From: Apium graveolens
Lineage: Eukaryota; Streptophyta; Magnoliopsida; Apiales; Apiaceae
NCBI RefSeq assembly: GCF_009905375.1
Contig: NC_133650.1
Location: 146,834,567-146,898,566, forward strand
Length of the DNA: 64,000 bases
Direction of reading: 5' to 3'
This document shows, piece after piece, positions 12,195 through 24,551 of the stretch. How positions within the stretch are numbered: the stretch's first letter is position 1; every line of letters begins with the position of its first letter. The position numbers and the translations under genes are program-made. The notes under the pieces were generated by a model. That model ran no database searches, had not been told where the DNA came from, and was given only the letters and a program-made list of their open reading frames with translations.

Positions 12195-12990
12195 CGTTCA
12201 AGTTTGTAAAGATAGTAGCCCCTTTAACGCGGCTTACTCATAAGACTGAGAAGTTCGAATGGACAGAGAAATGTGAGAACAGCCTTTAAGAACTGAAGAA
12301 AAGATTGGTGACGGCCCCTATGATGGCATTACCGGATGGAAAAGAAGATTTTGTGATCTGTAGTGACGCTTCGCATAAGGAATTAAGGTGCTTCTTATAC
12401 AGCACATCAAGGTAATCACGTACGCGTCAAGATATCTAAGGGAATATAAAATTCGATATATCCACCCATGAGCTTGGGCTCGTGGCAATAGTTTTGCCCT
12501 AAAGATTGGAGGCACTACTTGTATGGAGAGAAGTGGGAGATTTACACAAGCCATAAGTGCTCTAGAGCATTTTCACGCTGGAAGAGCTCAATATGCGCCA
12601 GAGGAGGTGATTAGAGCTAATTAAGGATTACGATTATGAGATTCTTTATCATCCAGGGAAAGCCAAAATGGTGACTAATGCCCTTAGTGTAAAGGAGAGA
12701 CTCAAGATGATAATGTCTTTGGGAAAGTTGATAAGAGATTTTGAGAAAATGGAAATTGATATGAAGGTAATCGGAGCCGGTACCGAAAAGCTGTTTGAGA
12801 TTGCAATACAGCCCGAATTATTGGAAAAGAACATATTATGCCAGAAAAAGTGATGAATGAAGGCAGAGAGCCAACAAATAGATAAGAGATTAATACCGAG
12901 AAAGATGATAAGGGAATAATGAGGTATTCCTACAGAATTTGGGTTCCAAATGTTCAATAGCTTAAAGATGAAATCTTAGATGAAAGCTAG
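12195..12990 (+). pseudogene. Element B displaced RT connection / RNase H / zinc-finger segment
   Basis: Broken frames spell the gypsy pol order: FVKIVAPLTRLTHKTEKFEW, TAPMMALPDGKEDFVICSDASHKE, then [52 protein letters not shown], and RIWVPNVQ just upstream of where an HHCC finger would be. Similarity to element A's RNase H block is obvious. It precedes the gag capsid fragment at 13.3 kb, the reverse of the normal order, so it is an out-of-place copy or the result of recombination. Several stops. Confidence 0.75.
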
Positions 12991-13700
12991 TTTGAGGAAT
13001 ACGATTTAGAGGAAACCCTGAACGTGATAGTCAGGGAGGTCGCCATCAAGATCAAAAAGAACCCATAACATAATGGAGTGGAAAATAAGGATTTAAAACA
13101 TGTAGGATGACCCCGATTATGGGGAGAATGAGGGAACGTTCGGACTATGGAAATGGGAGTCGAGTAAGGAAAGGGGACCCGAGACGGTACTCCTATACGA
13201 CAATTCATGGACCTGTCTAAACAGAACTTATACTTTTATTCCCAACCACCACCTTGAGGAAACAATGCGGTAAGAAATTCTTTCAGGTTCCTTAAGTCGC
13301 TAAGCTCTTAGAATTCCAAGGAACAAGCTGACCCAGTCGAGGCAAGAGCCTGGCTAAAGGAAATAGAGGAATCATTTGAGATTCTAAATGATTGACGAAT
13401 CACAAAAGACTATTTTTGTCACTTACCCTCCTAAGAGAAGGGCCACCACTGGTGAAAGACCAAGAAAGGCACAGAGCCAGAGGTTAGAATAAACTGATTA
13501 AAGTTCAGTCAATTGTTTTCGGGAAAGTAATTCCCAAGGTTATGGAGATAGTGTAAAAGCTTTAGAGTCAGAACAAAGGCGGACGAGTATGATGAAATAT
13601 GAAGCTAAGTTATAAAAGTTGTCAAGATTCGTTCTGATGACAAGAATCCCAGAACGATGTGATGCTTGAAGTCAATGATTAGTGGGTTCATGAAATAATG
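12991..13700 (+). pseudogene. Element B gag capsid remnant
   Basis: After the RNase H segment a gag-like frame resumes with EETLNVIVREVAIKIKKNP (about 12995), then ADPVEARAWLKEIEESFEIL at about 13330 (compare DPVATKIWLKEMKKAFAL in element A), and a degraded tail with frames resembling the FPR and MKYEAK blocks near 13520-13610. It has many stops. It supports the view that the pol segment upstream sits inside gag. Confidence 0.65.
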
Positions 13701-16560
13701 ATAAGAGAAAGGAAAATAAAAAGAAACTGAAGTGGAAAGGAATATAAAGGCAATAGAGTTTGAGGAATGATAAGGGAGTTGGGTATGAGGAAACCCTAAA
13801 GACTCGTAGCAATAGAAATAGAAAAGTATGTAATTGTCAGGATGAGGGTGCTTCACCATGAGTTAAAGTTGATGATTGAAGGAATAAGAGATACACATAT
13901 TTTATCCCCTGTAAGTTGGGAGGATTCGAGGAAACCTTGAGATAGTTCGAAGGATAAATATTTAGACGTGGATAGACTGAGGAGACAAGGAAGTAAGAAA
14001 TTAGTAAAATTGGATGAAGGAAGTGACCTTCAAGAATGTGAAGTATATGTAAGACCGGTGGCATGATACCAAGGAAGGGAGACACCAGGAATGAGAGATA
14101 TCCCAATATTGAGATGACTGTTGAATTAAACAACAAAAGTAAATAAGGAATTATTAAGAAGAGGTTCACGTTGAACACGACCAATATCTTCCAGAACATC
14201 CTTGTTATCGTTACCAAATTAGGCAAGAAAAGCGGATAACCGTTGTTATCTTTTGGAGGCCATATTGATTGACCCCATTTTGAATACAGATGTTATTGTG
14301 AAATTAGGCATATACTATCGAGGCGGGAATGATTGAATAAGACACCCTTATCAAGGATATATGACTTGATTTATCCATGGAAGGATGCATGTACCTTTTA
14401 AAGGTGGAATTAAGGATAGAACATCGGTAACTTAAAATGAATCCTAGGGGAATGCATAAAGGTTGGCATTTCACCCTTAATAGGGATAGTATGGGTTTTG
14501 ACAGTATGAATTGGAAAGGATTAAGGTAATAACAACCTTTAAGAATCAGTGGAGAAATTTTTTCAGAAGTATATAGACAATGATTCTGGTATTAATAAAT
14601 GGTATCTTGATATGCCCTGTATCTAGGGAATACAGGAGGAACGATTCAAGGATAACCTTAGAGGTTTTACAAGGAGAAAGGTAATATTCAAAATTCTCAA
14701 GAATAGAAATGTTGATAAAGGAAATATGACGTAATTATAATGATGCCAAGTGGGGCACGTGTTACACCACGAGAAAGTATGGATCGAACCAGTAATGGTC
14801 GAAATTGTTCAGGGCAATTAGGACTTTAGATGAAAGATGTTCTAAGTATGATTGAGAGTCAGTCATGACAGTGATTAACCTCTAAAGACTGAGGCAATAA
14901 CTTATGGAAAAATGGTGATATTTTTTTTTACTCATCAGATTTTAAGGAAAACATCTTCACATAAGCTGTGATTGAAATGAGGTAGAAAATTTATTTGGAG
15001 ATGGTTAAAATGACATTGACTGTAAGGAAATTTTACTATCAGGAAAGGCCAAAGAGGTGGCCGACACTTTAAAGGTAAGAGGATAATTATAGGCGCTTGT
15101 GCCAAAGGAATACAGTGATGATGGTTAAAGCTATGAAGGTTGTATTATGGTTTGGAAGATTGACATTCCTTCTGATGACTGTGCAATACCCAACCGTAAT
15201 AGTAGTTGGTAAAGGTTTAATTCGTGTAATCGCCATGAGCGGGCTATCTATCTCAGAAGATACTATCTTGAGATAAGCCAGGACCATGTTTCAAAAAGGA
15301 CTAGACGAACCCTTGAGTTAAGTCTTCTATTTAAGGCATATGATTAAGAATGGTATTAACCTGCTATCGTTGCTTTGACTGAAACCCTTCTGCAATTTTA
15401 TCTACTTCATGTCATGAAAGTACGTCAGAGTTTGGAGTGTTCTTCATGAATTATGATTGGTGATTATGTTAACTCCTTAGGAGTATTCTATACGACATGT
15501 ATGGACTCCGTATGGTTAGATATTAAGATTTCATGGAAAGTGAATGACGACAGTAGGTTAGTGGTGGACCATAGTAATGCAGCAATGATTCTGCGAGTAA
15601 TGAGCTGATTACAACCGTGAGAGTTGTATTGGAATGGATGTTGAGATTGAGTACCACTAATCGGGTCGTGGTAGTGTATAAGTTATCATTGATAGACTAA
15701 TTAAGTAGAGTATCTACCTATTGAATATTTATTCCCTCTTATGAAAAGAGAGTCGTATTACTATATGAGGAAGGTTGCGGTGCAAGCATAGAATTCTAGT
15801 AACGATGAAGTCTAGAATGAGATCCCAGATTCGATTTTCGATATCGAGGGAGTTTCAAAGGTGATTGTGTATAAGCTCGAGGAAGAGCATGGGTCCATAG
15901 AATGATGGACGGAATAGCAAAACTATTTAGGCATGTGAAATACGATGCTATAATACTTGATGTTGATATAAATACATATATGTTTTGTTCTCCTATGATA
16001 AACCTCTATAGTTCAGAGGTAGATTCCAAGGCAGATATTTTATGGCAATATTTTTTACATATATACAATTCTCTTCAGTTCGTTCTTTTCTCTTCTTTTC
16101 ATTTCATGTAAGCTGAGAAGAACAACCCTTCCAGAAGGGGAGGTATTACCGAATGACTATCTATCTGTGTGATAGAAGCCTAGTAGGATACCACCTGTTA
16201 TTTAATTGCTTGTCAAGTATTAAAGGCTGGCCACCTTCTGTACTAACTATGCAATGTAACAAGTGTTCATGATCATAGTGATCTCTCAACAAATTCCTTT
16301 ACTTCTATATGATAGATCAAGCTTTCGAAGATGGAAGCAGCTAAAGGAAGTAGTATCAGTACGATGGTATTCCGATTCTAACGTGTTAGTGATACTAAGG
16401 TTAACGTGGTTATTAAAAGGTTGTAGAACGCTAACAAGCAAAAGTATAACCTGTATAATATTAGGAACGGAAGGTAGTAGCGATTACGAACTGGAAAAGA
16501 ATGGGTATTAAGAAGCAAAAGCTCTAATGCTAAAAGCTATAATGAGAGTCTGTGCAATAG
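13701..16560 (+). other. Element B internal region, unrecognised decayed sequence
   Basis: About 2.9 kb with no reading frame longer than roughly 130 codons on either strand and no motif I can identify with confidence. By position it should hold protease, RT and the start of integrase, but none of their hallmark motifs is legible. Confidence 0.5.
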
Positions 16561-16599
16561 ACTTGAATGAATTTAGAATGATCACTTAACGCGGATTGA

Positions 16600-17280
16600 G
16601 TTTTCTCATGAAAATAGATCATATGTCATTATCGGGATGTCGCCTTATAAGATCCTTGAGGGAAGACAATGTCGATCTCCCTTATGATATGATGATGTTG
16701 CAGAGCGCAAGATGCTTAGACCAGCAGTGGTCCAAAGGACCAAGGATATAATAGATCTAATCAGAGGACGACTGGTAGTAACCCAAGATGGACATAAGAG
16801 GTATGCTGATTTGATTCGAAAGGACAAAGAGTATGAAATAGGGGACCTAGTAATGTTAAAGGTATCCCTTGGAAAAGATTGATGAGGTTCGGAAAGAAAG
16901 GAAAGCTAAGTCCACAAATTGTTGGACCCTTGGAGATATTAAGACGTACTGGGAAGTTAGCATATGAGCTAGCCCTACCCCCGAACATGTAGCAAGTTCA
17001 TAACGTGTTCCACGTATCAATATTAAGGAAGTATAACTCGGATGCCAGACAAATAAGGGCATATGAGCGCATACATATGCAACACGACGTAACCTATATG
17101 GAGCAACCAGGAAGGGTTATAGATTAAAAAAGGAACAAGTGCTTAGGAGAAGGGTTATCAAACTATTCAGAGTTTAATGGAAGAACCACAATGTGGGAAA
17201 ATTTACTTGAGAATTAAAAAGTGCAATGCTAAGAAAGTATCCCTATTCATTTTCTATCTGATTCCAGGACGGAATCCTTT
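16600..17280 (+). pseudogene. Element B integrase C-terminus remnant
   Basis: Frames in several phases spell GMSPYKILEGRQCRSPLY (about 16640), VVQRTKDIIDLIRGRLVV (16720), KRYADLIRKDKEYEIGDLVM (16800), KGKLSPQIVGPLEILRRTGKLAYELALPP (16890-16980) and HNVFHVSILRKYN (about 17000). These are colinear with the C-terminal integrase blocks of element A (PYEALYGCKCRSPLY and so on). Frameshifts and stops every few dozen codons make it non-functional. Confidence 0.75.
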
Positions 17281-17294
17281 TAAGGAGGGGAGAC
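17281..17294 (+). promoter_or_regulatory. Element B polypurine tract
   Basis: TAAGGAGGGGAGAC directly before the 3' LTR. Confidence 0.75.
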
Positions 17295-20200
17295 TGTAAT
17301 AACCCCAATTTTTGGAATTTTTGAAACCCTTATGAATAGTGTTTTGCTGATTATGCTGAATAAGAAAACTTTTCATGTCACACTATGTAGGGGCTCTTTT
17401 ATTGATCTTCTGGGATATTATTAGTACTCTATATGATAAATAAGTGTATGTAAAGATCGTCAGAATCCAAATTCGAACACTTTGATTTTTCCCGAAAATC
17501 TACCAGATACAGAAAGAATTGAGTATAAGGTAACAGAATAAAAAGGATTTAAATTCAAGGATTAAAAGAGAGGATCATGAAAGGAACATAATGTATTGAG
17601 AAAGGTTAAAGAAACCTAAGTAATAAGATCCCGGGTATGATCCCTCAAATGATAAATGAAAACGAACGTTAAGCGAACCGTATAACAGATCAGCGGTCAT
17701 TAGGCAAGCAATTAAGAGTTAATCAAGGAGGTTAGGGATGATGATGTCATCAAACCAACAAGAAGAGGACAAGTGTGGAGGGTGACATCACATGATGACC
17801 AAAGCATGACATAAGGGAAAGAAGTGTGGTTGATTTATAACCACACAATTTTTCATGGTTAAAAATGATTAAAACAAAACAAAGTCAACCAACCAAGGCA
17901 AATCAAAACAAATCTCAAAAAACACAAAAGCTCTTCCCTTTTCTTCATCAAGCTCTCGGCTAAAACAAACCCAGCAACTTCAAACTGCCATATCTCCTTC
18001 AATACTCACTCAAATGTTGTGTTCTATAGCTCGTTGGAAAGGTATTGAGATGGCCTACAACTCTTGTTCACAAGTCTCATCCAAATAAGCATGGTAAGAC
18101 CCTAATTTTTACAGTTCTTTCAATCGAACTTTTAGAAACTTTAAAGCCTAACTTTCTGTTCTTGATTTCTTTGGAAAGATCAAGTTTGTAGGAGGCTCCA
18201 TAAGGATTCCTAGTAACTTTCCACCCTCCAACAAAGGTATAAATCTGCACATCCTTTAGTAATAAGTTTGAATGTTGAAGTTTGGAGATGGTTTGGATGG
18301 ATGAGTAGTAATTTGAATGATAAGCATGATTCGAGCTTAATTGTTAAGTAGTTTAGTTGAATTTGGAGATGTTATAATATATGATTGGGTTGAGATCCTT
18401 AAGCTTATTATGACTGAAATCAGTAGCATTGATGTGTATCTTGATTTGTTGTTGATTGATAGTTGGATTGATATGATTTGGAATGGTAAAAATTTGGGAA
18501 ATCGCGTAAATATAGCAGTCGTAATGCCCGATTTACCTTAGACTTTTTTTGTTCTTAACTTTAGGACCCGTGAACTCACTGTAAGATTCTGACCATTGCC
18601 ATGTTTAGATAGTTCATGTTACGAGCTTCATTTTGATATGTGGTTCGCTTGAATCCGAGGTACGGTTTAGGAGAAACGACCGTTTTAATTAACGGCGTTT
18701 CGCGAACGAACCATTACCCCTCGCCTTACTTTGAAACCATGGTTAAGGCCCTTAAATGACTAATTGGAGTATGAAACAATTATGTAAAGTGTATTAGGAA
18801 GTTGGTAAGGCACTCGTGAAAGAATCGCCTTAAAACTCTTAATGGTTAATTTATTAAAAATGGTGGAGCCGAGGGTATTCGAACGACTTAGGTGATTCGT
18901 TAAGCGTATGAGTGACCATAAGCGAACGTTAGGGTTCAATTGGTTAAAGTCTAGTTTCTTAAGAGAGCGGGGTTTAATTTCAACTTATGTTGTTGTTCAT
19001 AGGTTATCGGACCCACTCTAAGCTTAAGTCTATCCGGGAGCACTCAGGCAAGTTTTCTACCCGTTATACTGTTGTTGTGATGTATATATGTATATGCATT
19101 ATCTTGTGATAAGTGCATGATTGTTATTAGCAAATCTTGCGATATATTGTGGCATGCTGATATGGTATATGTGCATGTCTGTTTCATAATCTTGATATCT
19201 ATCTGTTGATTTCAATTTCTTATAAGTTGCATAATGCCTATGCTAGAGATAAGCAGTAGTGGCGTATACCATTAGTATAGGGACCCAAAGGTGAACATAT
19301 TTCTAAACCGGGAGTCGATGTTCCCGAGTATATATTTATATATATATTTATATATATATGGATATAGTTTTCAAAACTATTGATCGAATAAGGTTTATTC
19401 GATAACTTTATTTTATTTAATGAATATTTTTTGAATATTCATTCGAGGACTTATGACTCTGTTTATTCTATTTAATGATTATTAATTGGATTTTCATTTG
19501 AAGATGTATGACTCCATTTATTTTATTTAATGAATATTATTTATAATACTCATTCGAGGTATTATGACTCCGCTTATTATTTAATAATATTCTTTATTTT
19601 ATTAAAGAATAATGTTTCGATAATCAAACTTATTTTCGATTATTCAAATAAAGATTATACTTTCGTATAAGTATATCTTTGGTTATTTAATATCCATTTC
19701 AAGTATGAGTTTTAAAACTTCTACTTCAATTATTTTTATAAAGATTATTCTTTATGGGAATATTATTTAAATAATAATATTCAGATATTTTCTAAATATA
19801 TGGGACTGATTTATTTTAATAAATCAGCAGTACTCCAAACATTCTTAAAAATGTTTTCGAGTCTTCAAAATGATTTTTAAAGTTAGAGTGGACCCCAAAA
19901 CTCATTTTTATATTTAAGATCTTCCTTTCAAAGGGGATTTAAATACTTGCTCAAAATCTGGGGGATCCGGCTCTGTGGTGTATTTTACATTCGCAACGTG
20001 GTTGCTGTTTTGAGGAAACAATTTGATTACTTGCCCAACATTCGGGAAGTAAGTCCCTCTAATTGAGTCGGCATAAGCGACAGGCCGGGGTACGGTCTAT
20101 CAAAATGTAAGTGGCTGGGTGGTAGTCCATCAACGCGTAAGAGGCCGGGTGGCGGTCCAGCACAAGGTCCTTATGTGGCCAGGGTGATGACCGGTGGGGG

Positions 20201-21336
20201 ATTCATCCATCTACTAGTAGAAAAGGTTACTTATTGGTATCTTTGCCTGATCAGCAAGATATCAGGTTTATGTCAAAATTATTTTCTTTCCAAAATTCAT
20301 TGGATATTGCAACTCTGTTTATAATTTTCATAACAGAGGTTTTCAAGGAGTGTATGAAATGTATATATATATAGGTGTATATATATCGGGACTTATTAAA
20401 GTATCTCGTAACTTCATTATTTATAATGATATTTCAAGGATTGAATCTATTCAAGTCTTATCTTGTAGTCTCATCTGGGTGATGAACTTTTGAAACTAAT
20501 TATAACTTGAACGGTGGTAGTTCAAGTAGTATTCGGATATAAGTATATTGGAGTATCTTGTAACTTCATCTTTTAAACTTATATCTAGTAAATGATTATC
20601 TTGTGCATGTCAAAGATCTTTAGAAAAACGTTGAGACAAGGTTAGATATATGAGATCACCTTGCAATGATATTTTATACAGTTATAAACGGGAACTCTGT
20701 GTATATTATACATGTAAGAGGATTTCAAAGATTGTGAAAAGTATATATCTACATATATACTGAATATTTTGCGACTTGGTCGCGGTAAGATATCAAACTT
20801 GGTTCATCTCTTCTTGACCAAGACTTTCATGAGTACTATGAGAATGCTCATATATTGTAAATCATTATACATATTATTTTGGTGGGCTTGTTGCTCACCC
20901 TTGCTTTCTTATTTCATCACACAACATCAGCTAGACAAGATGAACAGGACCAAGCCTCCAATCCGCAAGCGGTTAGAAAATATTCCGCAGTTTTCTGGAA
21001 GCGTTGATGCCGCCGTAGCTGAGGTAGGAGCTACCAATAGGCTAGGTTTTCAACTATTGATGAACCAGATTTATGTATATTTATGAATTGTAATAATGGC
21101 AAATAAATGTAAATTTATTCAGAAACCCTTTTAAGGTGTATTGGCATATATTTGTGGAATAAAACGACTTGTGATTATTTTTGGATATTCATCTCTGAGA
21201 CTATAACTTATGGTGTATGTGTTTATGGTGGGGTCACAGTACAGAATAGTTGATTAATTATTAAGATTGGGTGTTATTAAGGGAAATGGAACTCGTGACA
21301 AGCCGGATCCCCGACCCCGAATTTGGGGGTGTTACA
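17295..21336 (+). repeat. Element B 3' LTR
   Basis: 4042 bp, colinear with 7680-11725, with scattered substitutions and a few 1-3-bp indels. The start codon of the 105-codon ORF seen in the 5' LTR is lost here (ATGTCAG becomes ATGTAAG at about 20711). Confidence 0.93.
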
Positions 21337-22152
21337 GTCTACTTCACCTTTGAACTCAATTAATTGGATCCATCTAGAGTGAATGTCCAAATTCTAGAAT
21401 TACCAGCAACAGAAGCAATAATAATAGTAACAACAGTAATAACAGCATACAAGTATATAAAACTGAACAATAAAATAAAGCAGCTACTATATAACAGCCA
21501 TACAAAATCTAACTAGTACAACTGATATCCAACTACTAAACCATCCGAATACACAACAAAATTGCCTGATATAACAGCCTCCATCGACTACATGCTACAA
21601 CAACATAATGTACATATAAAACAACTACAGAACTTCTGAAGAACCAAATCTGAGCTCTGTCTATCACTGTTGTAACTCCGTTCGATAACTGCCACTACCA
21701 CTGCCACCAATCGTACCCAACTCGAACACCAACTAGTTAACCAAGTCCTGGTACTGGATAACCCTGAACTCAGAGCTAATAAAAGGGTCAATAGATCTAG
21801 CTCGCTCAACAGCAGTCTGAGTCAAAGTCCTCACTCTAGCCTAGATATCGGGCGAGGGAACATGAATACCCTGGAAGGGTCCAAATGGCACTCGATCAAG
21901 ATGTGCTGCCAACTCCGGGCTCTGATCTCTAATAAAAGATCTGTTTACCGCCTGGTGAACATGATACGAAATTAGGGAGGAAGTACCTGTAGGAGCAGAA
22001 GGAGGGACTGGAGGTCTAGGGAAAGAAAAGCTGGGTCCGCAACCTAGTGGAAAATCTCTAACAGTTGACAGTGACCTCCGCACCCAAGGAGGACGGGCAC
22101 TAGGTCCAGGTATATCCCTCGGAACAAACTGAGGCACTGGTGGGGGAGGCAA
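21337..22152 (-). pseudogene. Element A gag N-terminal region
   Basis: Minus-strand frame starting at a Met at 22152: Pro-rich (MPPPPVPQFVPRDIPGP), then GTSSLISYHVHQAVNRSFIRD and HLDRVPFGPFQGIHVPSP to a stop at 21841. It continues in frame as ARVRTLTQTAVERARSIDPF (about 21800) before further stops. The last codons before B (FKGEVD, about 21360) connect to DPVATKIW at 7679 across the B insertion. A low-complexity stretch at 21395-21450 lies between. The protein is the N-terminal part of gag; homology to a named domain is not evident from sequence alone. Confidence 0.6.
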
Positions 22153-22460
22153 AGGAGTCTCCTCAGCTACAACATCTAGTGTCCTCTCTGAGTCTGAACT
22201 GTTTGAATCAGATCAGTTCTCCCGGGATGGAGAACTGGATATCACTATGGGCCACTGTCAACGATATAAATACACATGAAAGACATAATAAGGTTAAGGC
22301 AATTCTATCAAAACATCAATAGATGCCAGGGTAACACATTCAGAACCCTCGACTGACTCTTAGGTTCGCTCCTCTAAATGAGTTGCTGACTCACACTTAT
22401 GGACACAGTTTCTACACCTTATGACTCGATCCTAACCTAAATCAGGGACTTGAACCTGTA

Positions 22461-22472
22461 GCTCGGATACCA
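22461..22472 (-). promoter_or_regulatory. Element A primer binding site
   Basis: The minus strand reads TGGTATCCGAGC two bases inside the LTR, one mismatch from the initiator tRNA-Met PBS used by B and G. Confidence 0.75.
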
Positions 22473-22474
22473 AC

Positions 22475-23933
22475 TGTGAAGGCCTCAACCCCGGGGTCAG
22501 GAGTTGATGTCACCAAATAAAACAAACCAAAATTATAAACTAAGAAATTATTATTATTACACTAACACGACCCCAAAACGAAGATCCGATCCAGGTTCAA
22601 GTATGATTTAAGCTACTCACTATTACAAAACCATTTATTAAAATGTCTGACACACTAACTTATTCAGCAACTCTTCAGACCGCATATGTTCTGATACAAC
22701 TACCTCAGAGGAGCTAGGATTGGAAGGGGCTTAGACTCCGTTCTAACCAGGTCTGAGTGATCGTCTAGGCATCTGCGATATATATAATAGGTTGCAAGAG
22801 TGAGCATATAATCGCTCAGCAGTACCAACATATGAATATCAGAGTAAAAATAGTATTGTAAACAATTATAGGAACAGAACTATCAAACAGTATCCTGTAA
22901 ATCAGCTTTAATTTCTGTCAAAACAAAACAACTGTAAAAGAAACTGGATATCACTGACTAGCATGCTCTTAATAAAACAACGTAGTTATGTGATGTGTAA
23001 ACACCAGAGTCCAATTTTAGCATGCTATTCATATTTATAATCTAACTATATAAATCACTATTTCTGTCACGGGAATCACAAAACCAAATCAGATACGTAA
23101 TGGCTATATTAAGACAACTGATCAGGCTATCAACACCAGACGTCTCCAACAGCCATCCCATAAACCTGTTCCGGAACTCAGACACTAGCTAGGTCTCTGA
23201 CCTGCTAAACTAATCGATTTTGTAGTGCGCGCAACCGAGTTAGCCTCTTACACAACCTTAATAGGACACTCTGGCCCCTATGTACCCAATATCTTATTGT
23301 TTATCCAGTTTTCAAATCACTTGTACCTATCTCATTTTAAAACGGTTTTATTTAACAACACACATAAAACTGATACACAAATCACTTTCATTCGAGATAG
23401 GTACATTTTCGAAGTTACTTATCCCCAAAACAGATTTAAAACAGTTAGTTATAACTAGAGGGGATACGTAACTTAAAACTTTTACATTCCTGTACGAGAA
23501 TAAAACAACAGTTTATTCATATATGTTGAACCATAAAAGAATGGTCAGGGGTACTCGCCTTGCAACGCTTTAACAGAGACCTTAGGTAGCCCAACCCGAT
23601 AACCCGACTCGTATAATGTATATACATATATCCACGTAATAGAATAACCTAATTAGTTAACAGAATAACCTAAATAGTTACGCCGACATGCTTGATATCC
23701 TCGAACCTAAATAACCCAACCCCATAACCCGGACTCGTATAATGTATATACATATATCCACGTAACGATATTTACAATAACGAAACATTTAATATCATAT
23801 AGTACGCTTCACATATTTAAAATAATTTCAGAAAATTTGGTCAGCGACTCCTTTATTTATAAGCCTACCCGTCAAAACATAATCGACGTCAATTCCCAAA
23901 AATCATAATTTCACAGTTTTGAATCTCGATACG
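22475..23933 (-). repeat. Element A 5' LTR, part left of element C
   Basis: Colinear with 843-1755 of the left LTR plus about 460 bp (22771-23232) absent there. Also contains a short duplicated segment (TAACAGAATAACCTAA..., near 23640-23680). Interrupted at 23933 by element C. Confidence 0.88.
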
Positions 23934-24516
23934 TGATAGGGATAAATAAATCCTGATTGTGTAATTAAATATTACATAGATTATACAAGGTGTGGGTTGT
24001 TAGGCCCAATAAGAAGATGTATGATATTCAGACTAGAAAGGTTAACATGTTGATCAGGCCTGATGGACCAGATCAGGCCTGATGGGACGAAGAAGGCCCA
24101 AAACCCTGATTATTTATTAATTTTATAATTAATTAATAAGGGAGAAAAATAGCTATTAAGATAAGTCCTAGTGGGGATATAAATCCTTGTAGATTGGCCT
24201 CCAAGGAACCTCATAGGATAAGGAATCAGCTTCCTACTTCCTAGGACTCCTAAGTCCATCCTAATTCAGAGACTTGCCCACCAAGTCTCCTAACCCAAGT
24301 CCAATTCAAGGACTCCCACATCTATATAAGGGGCCTCACCCCACAAATCAGAACTATGTTTTTTGGACTTGATCCTTGGCAATCAACAAGGTACGTAGGC
24401 ATCTTGTTAAGGCAGATTGAGTCATGAAACACAAGAACAGTCAAATCGAGCCTCGAAGCTCACGTTCCTTAGTAATAAATACAGCAATTATATATATTAG
24501 TTTTTAATCCATAACA
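23934..24516 (+). repeat. Element C 5' LTR
   Basis: 583 bp. TATA box CTATATAAG at 24322-24330, conserved in the other LTR at 52455-52463 and in both E LTRs. Confidence 0.93.
24322..24330 (+). promoter_or_regulatory. Element C LTR TATA box
   Basis: CTATATAAG followed by GGGCCTCACC. The same box is found in all four C/E LTRs, so transcription should start about 30 bp downstream. Confidence 0.75.
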
Positions 24517-24518
24517 TT

Positions 24519-24536
24519 TGGCGCCGTCTGTGGGAA
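24519..24536 (+). promoter_or_regulatory. Element C primer binding site
   Basis: TGGCGCCGTCTGTGGGAA beginning two bases after the LTR. It is identical in E as far as can be read (41226-41240 on the minus strand). Confidence 0.8.
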
Positions 24537-24551
24537 AGCACAACAACAACC

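Larger units (their letters stand above)
7680..21336 (+). mobile_element. Element B: non-autonomous, LARD-like Ty3/gypsy element
   Basis: LTRs 7680-11725 and 17295-21336, both starting TGTAATAACCCC and ending GGGGGTGTTACA. The TSD is a perfect GTCTA at 7675-7679 and 21337-21341. PBS TGGTATCAGAGC (11730-11741) and a purine tract (17281-17294) set the plus orientation. The interior is 5.57 kb of heavily mutated and rearranged gypsy sequence. By eye the LTRs are about 98 percent alike, so insertion was recent relative to the decay inside. Large LTRs around a defective interior are the mark of LARD-type elements moved by proteins from relatives. Confidence 0.92.
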
